Of a stretch of DNA of 64,000 nucleotides, positions 62,896-64,000 are shown in pieces. The position numbers and the translations under genes were made by a program. Source of the DNA: Pyrocephalus nanus (taxonomy: Eukaryota; Chordata; Aves; Passeriformes; Tyrannidae); assembly GCA_038380795.1 (NCBI GenBank), contig CM076259.1, positions 75,016,200 through 75,080,199 of the forward strand. Reading direction: 5' to 3'. The first letter of the stretch is position 1, and the number at the start of each line of letters is the position of its first letter. The notes under the pieces were generated by a model, which saw nothing but the letters and a program-made list of their open reading frames with translations, did not search any database and was not told the origin of the DNA.

Positions 62896-64000
62896 ATACT
62901 GGTCTCTGTCTTGCTCGTCACAGTTTTCCGTCTGCAAATACCAGCGGGAGGTACCTTCTAGTGGGTCAGATCCCTGCCCACGGGATACCGGCACTGCACT
63001 CACTTTCACGGACGTTGTTTTTCTCTGGTCCTTCAACTCTTGTACTCGGGCTGCCAAGGCATGGGTGGGTTTCTTGTCCCACTGTCCCATGTCTTCTCCA
63101 GAGCCAGCTAGGAAATACCACAGCTCGGTTCGTGAGGCCTGTCTCCCCTCTCTGGCTGGGGGGCGCCTGGTTCTCACTGGTGCCACCTGGGAGCTGTTCT
63201 TCTCCATCTTTTCTAGGATTTTCTCCTGTTGATCTTGTAGTTTTGTAGCTATGGTAGTGAGGTTGTTGATCGAGGTCTCTACGGAGGAAACGCAGGCTTG
63301 TAGTGATTCTTGGACCATACTGTTGTACATCCGAAGTTTATTTGTTATAAACGCCACTGGCTCTCTCTTTTCCCCAGCCTCCAATGATGTCAGGTAACTG
63401 ATGTGTGCAGATGGCCCCATACGTATGAGGGTCCACCACATGTATGGTGTACATCTAACCTTGTCGGGATCGTGATTAGCTTGCATATCCCTTCCAAACA
63501 GTACCTCCAACAGTGCCATTTCCCTCAGGCGTCGGATCCCCTCCTCCATGGTATTCCAGCTCTTTGTAAGATGGTCTGCTTGGAAGGCCTCTTTGTGAAT
63601 GAACTTCTCTCTCACAGCATCCAGCAGCCGTGCCCAGAGAGACAGGGGCTTTGATTCTCTCACAAATGCCTCTTCAATGCCCGCATCTCGGGCAATAGAC
63701 CTCAAGGACCTTGCTTCACCACCATCAAGGCTTATGGCATCACCCGTGGAATCCCAAACTCGGATCATCCAGGTTAGTATGGACTCATTCGGCTGACGAA
63801 TGACGTCTTCCCGTAATTTCCGGAGATTGTCATACGATAAGGACTCAGTGATGATTTCTGGCTCTGGGTTGGCTGCCTGTGAGGGTCCTGCCTCCTCATC
63901 ATCATCAACTGGGCGGGCTGATTTGGTCTTATATTTTCTCCTTTGGATAGGTGCAACCTCCATTGACTTGTTTGGTTCCTTGGAACTGGCCTGATCTGGA
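62893..64000 (-). CDS. gag: ERV gag, partial (5' end beyond window)
   Basis: The open frame runs from the window edge to the TAG at 62895-62893. The first ATG in view is at 63963 but the frame stays open upstream of it to the edge, so the real start lies outside. From that ATG 356 residues are seen: an acidic and basic hydrophilic lead (1-40), a helix-rich capsid-like middle (about 45-210), a probable coiled coil (about 215-256, LQDQQEKILEKMEKN), a basic Arg-rich stretch (264-278, RTRRPPAREGR) and an ELWYFLAGSGEDM / ALAARVQELK block near 280-312. No CCHC zinc knuckle is present in the visible part. The protein would form the particle core. The frame is undamaged within the window. Confidence 0.85.
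   Translation of the reverse strand, partial: PDQASSKEPNKSMEVAPIQRRKYKTKSARPVDDDEEAGPSQAANPEPEIITESLSYDNLRKLREDVIRQPNESILTWMIRVWDSTGDAISLDGGEARSLRSIARDAGIEEAFVRESKPLSLWARLLDAVREKFIHKEAFQADHLTKSWNTMEEGIRRLREMALLEVLFGRDMQANHDPDKVRCTPYMWWTLIRMGPSAHISYLTSLEAGEKREPVAFITNKLRMYNSMVQESLQACVSSVETSINNLTTIATKLQDQQEKILEKMEKNSSQVAPVRTRRPPAREGRQASRTELWYFLAGSGEDMGQWDKKPTHALAARVQELKDQRKTTSVKVSAVPVSRGQGSDPLEGTSRWYLQTENCDEQDRDQY

Larger units (their letters stand above)
58449..64000 (-). mobile_element. Endogenous retrovirus, 3' part (ERVL-like)
   Basis: The minus strand carries, in transcription order, gag (partial, leaving the window), pro, pol (RT, RNase H, integrase), a 3' non-coding stretch with polypurine tract, and a complete 3' LTR ending at 58449. 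No env frame exists between the end of pol (59710) and the LTR (59555). The coding region is nearly open over 4.2 kb with only two stop codons, both in frame: a TAG between gag and pro and a TGA inside RT. GC content changes sharply at 58449. The 5' LTR, primer binding site and 5' gag are outside the window. Lack of env, YIDD in RT and overall gag/pol character suggest an avian class III (ERVL) element; this is recognition, not a database match. Confidence 0.93.

Overview
The window is bird-like nuclear DNA. It is AT-rich and gene-poor, and about nine decayed CR1 LINE fragments are scattered through it. Several still carry the 3' ATTCTATG-type tail that is typical of avian CR1. A solo LTR of the type that opens TGTCCTGGTTTTAGCTGGGATAGAG is also present, together with many simple-sequence tracts. 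No bacterial-type gene organisation, CRISPR array, rRNA or tRNA gene was seen. I found no host exon that I could defend, so positions 1 to about 58,448 look like intergenic or intronic sequence. The species cannot be named from this sequence alone.

Layout. Positions 1-58,448 hold AT-rich single-copy-looking DNA, interrupted by CR1 pieces at about 0.8, 3.3-3.7, 10.3-10.6, 18.6, 23.0-23.5, 24.5-24.9, 30.5, 47.0-47.2 and 54.1-54.7 kb. The solo LTR lies at 5,522-6,042 and a possible decayed LTR piece at about 24.9-25.25 kb. The same stretch has A/C-only or T/G-only tracts (6.3, 9.7, 16.8 and 21.7 kb), AT microsatellites (3.7, 28.0 and 36.2 kb) and polypurine or polypyrimidine tracts (31.85 and 43.85 kb).

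Positions 58,449-64,000 are very different: GC-richer and filled by the 3' part of an endogenous retrovirus on the minus strand. In the direction of its own transcription this shows a partial gag that runs off the window, a TAG codon, protease and reverse transcriptase, one in-frame TGA, then RT connection, RNase H and integrase, a short non-coding leader to the polypurine tract, and a complete 1.1-kb 3' LTR. There is no env. Gag, pro and pol all lie in one reading frame, and catalytic residues of PR, RT, RNase H and IN are all visible. Family features (YIDD RT, no env, gag character, pol ending close to the LTR) fit an avian ERVL-like (class III) element; this assignment is from recognition, not from a search.

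The most striking structure is in the 3' LTR. Four 58-bp tandem units lie just upstream of the TATA-like box. Three of them carry a near-consensus CTCF core (CAGCAGGGGGCGC or CACCAGGTGGCGC), and an E-box and a perfect RFX X-box palindrome lie further upstream in U3. If real in vivo, each copy of this LTR family would spread a tandem CTCF/insulator-like cassette. That, and the same-frame gag-TAG-pro-pol layout, are the observations most worth testing.
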